From the NCBI RefSeq assembly GCF_900187355.1, contig NZ_LT906451.1, forward strand, positions 235,001 to 299,000: a stretch of DNA of 64,000 bases, written 5' to 3'. Made by a program: the position numbers and the translations under genes. The DNA comes from Legionella lansingensis (GTDB lineage: Bacteria; Pseudomonadota; Gammaproteobacteria; Legionellales; Legionellaceae). The notes below the pieces were generated by a model. It worked only from the letters and a program-made list of their open reading frames with translations. It was not told the origin of the DNA and did no database searches. Shown one piece after another: positions 63,354 to 64,000 of this stretch (the stretch's first letter is position 1; every line of letters starts with the position of its first letter).

Positions 63354-64000
63354 CTAATGCAATCCCGGACCTCTAAAAACGTTCGAGTTGGTTGATTCGG
63401 TGGTGGCATTTATATCTTTGGTCTTCGCCTGTTCAAAGGAGGCTGCCATAACCTTATAAGCTGTAGCACCCGAACCAGGTATGGCGGTTATTTTAGAATG
63501 TGCAGCGATTTTTTCTAAATCACCTTTAGTTAAATAAATAGCTCCATTCTGAGCCCTTTTCATGATACCTTGTCCGGAAGTCAGACTATGAACGCCATAT
63601 TCATTTAGCAATTTTTTAGCGAAAAGCTGTGCTTCAGCATCTGAATTAAACTGAATTTTCATGGCTGTAGCATCATGTCCAGCGGTATGAGCTCTCCTGT
63701 TATCAACCATGCTGACCTTTACATTCGTATCTAAATTTCCTAATACATGTTTTACGGCATACTTAACGATTAAGTCTGCCGCTTCTTTCCTTTTATTAGA
63801 ATCAAAGCTCTGCATGCATTCATCCAAAGCTGTTTTTCCAGCTTCTATTAACGGGATTGATCCTTGACGCAGTTGATTTTCTATTACTTGTACAGGCAAT
63901 TTTGCATTTGATTGAAGTGGAGCGCTTTCTTTTAAACTATCTACTGAGGGAGTGCTTCCAATAGGGGATTGAGTATGTTGGGTTTTTACAGCTCCCCATT
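63354..64000 (-). CDS. C-terminal part of an unknown protein (5' end outside window)
   Basis: The frame is open from its stop at 63354 to the window edge (about 215 codons), so a TTG at 63899 should not be taken as the start. The visible part has a polar, Ser/Thr/Pro-rich segment, then a globular region of about 150 residues (LIVKYAVKHVLGNLD, AQLFAKKLLNEYGVHSL, TKGDLEKIAAHSKI) and a polar tail ending RGPGLH. No domain is recognised. The disordered head and polar tail would fit a Legionella effector, which is a guess. Confidence 0.6.
   Translation of the reverse strand, partial: WGAVKTQHTQSPIGSTPSVDSLKESAPLQSNAKLPVQVIENQLRQGSIPLIEAGKTALDECMQSFDSNKRKEAADLIVKYAVKHVLGNLDTNVKVSMVDNRRAHTAGHDATAMKIQFNSDAEAQLFAKKLLNEYGVHSLTSGQGIMKRAQNGAIYLTKGDLEKIAAHSKITAIPGSGATAYKVMAASFEQAKTKDINATTESTNSNVFRGPGLH

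Noticed and set aside
33900..64000. CRISPR arrays, integrases, tRNA-associated att sites, toxin-antitoxin pairs
   Set aside because: Looked for by eye; no regularly spaced repeats, recombinase motifs or typical gene pairs were seen.

Overview
The window looks like a chromosomal segment of a Legionella species (Legionellaceae, Gammaproteobacteria). This rests on the overall resemblance of the ribosomal, RpoBC, SecY and S14 proteins to what I remember of Legionella, the AT-leaning composition, and an accessory part containing a VirK protein, an AcpXL-type very-long-chain fatty acid locus and a giant lineage-specific protein. I could not run a search, so the species is not assigned.

Layout. 1-1804 is the 3' part of a 23S rRNA gene plus 5S rRNA. 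1897-3698 is the classic Thr-Tyr-Gly-Thr tRNA array, the first EF-Tu gene and tRNA-Trp. 3713-15463 is secE-nusG-rplKAJL-rpoBC, with an L10-type leader before rplJ and a hairpin between rplL and rpoB. 15496-19821 is the str operon (rpsL-rpsG-fusA-tuf) behind a strong sigma70-type promoter; its tuf is a near-perfect copy of the first. 19827-33272 is the S10-spc-alpha superoperon through rpoA and rplQ, closed by a bidirectional terminator shared with the convergent ssb. Nearly all of this is ordinary and very conserved.

33338 onwards is accessory. ssb and a YajR-like MFS transporter are on the minus strand. A FabL-type enoyl-ACP reductase is followed, after a secreted helical-toroid protein on the other strand, by an AcpXL-like acyl carrier protein, a double-hotdog dehydratase, two ketosynthase-fold proteins (the second lacking the active-site cysteine) and an LpxL/LpxXL-like acyltransferase. 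I read these as a module that builds and attaches the very long acyl chains known from Legionella lipid A. The dehydratase gene carries an in-frame 105-bp palindromic insertion resembling a Rickettsia palindromic element.

43029-50373 is a mosaic of small genes: an orphan periplasmic binding protein, a CBS protein, panD, small membrane proteins, an orphan receiver-Hpt protein, virK, a quinone-oxidoreductase-like enzyme and an Hsp20 behind a sigma32-like promoter. 50641-59229 encodes a 2862-residue predicted all-helical protein with no recognisable domain, with a 144-bp MITE-like palindrome directly upstream of its start. 59489-63283 is a minus-strand operon lptM-dapF-trkA-trkH, where lptM is only 40 codons. 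The window ends inside an unknown minus-strand gene whose frame stays open to the edge.

Points most worth a second look: the palindromic element inside the dehydratase, the ketosynthase pair with its Cys-less partner, the giant protein and its upstream MITE, and the secreted toroid protein with its overlapping 35-codon upstream ORF.
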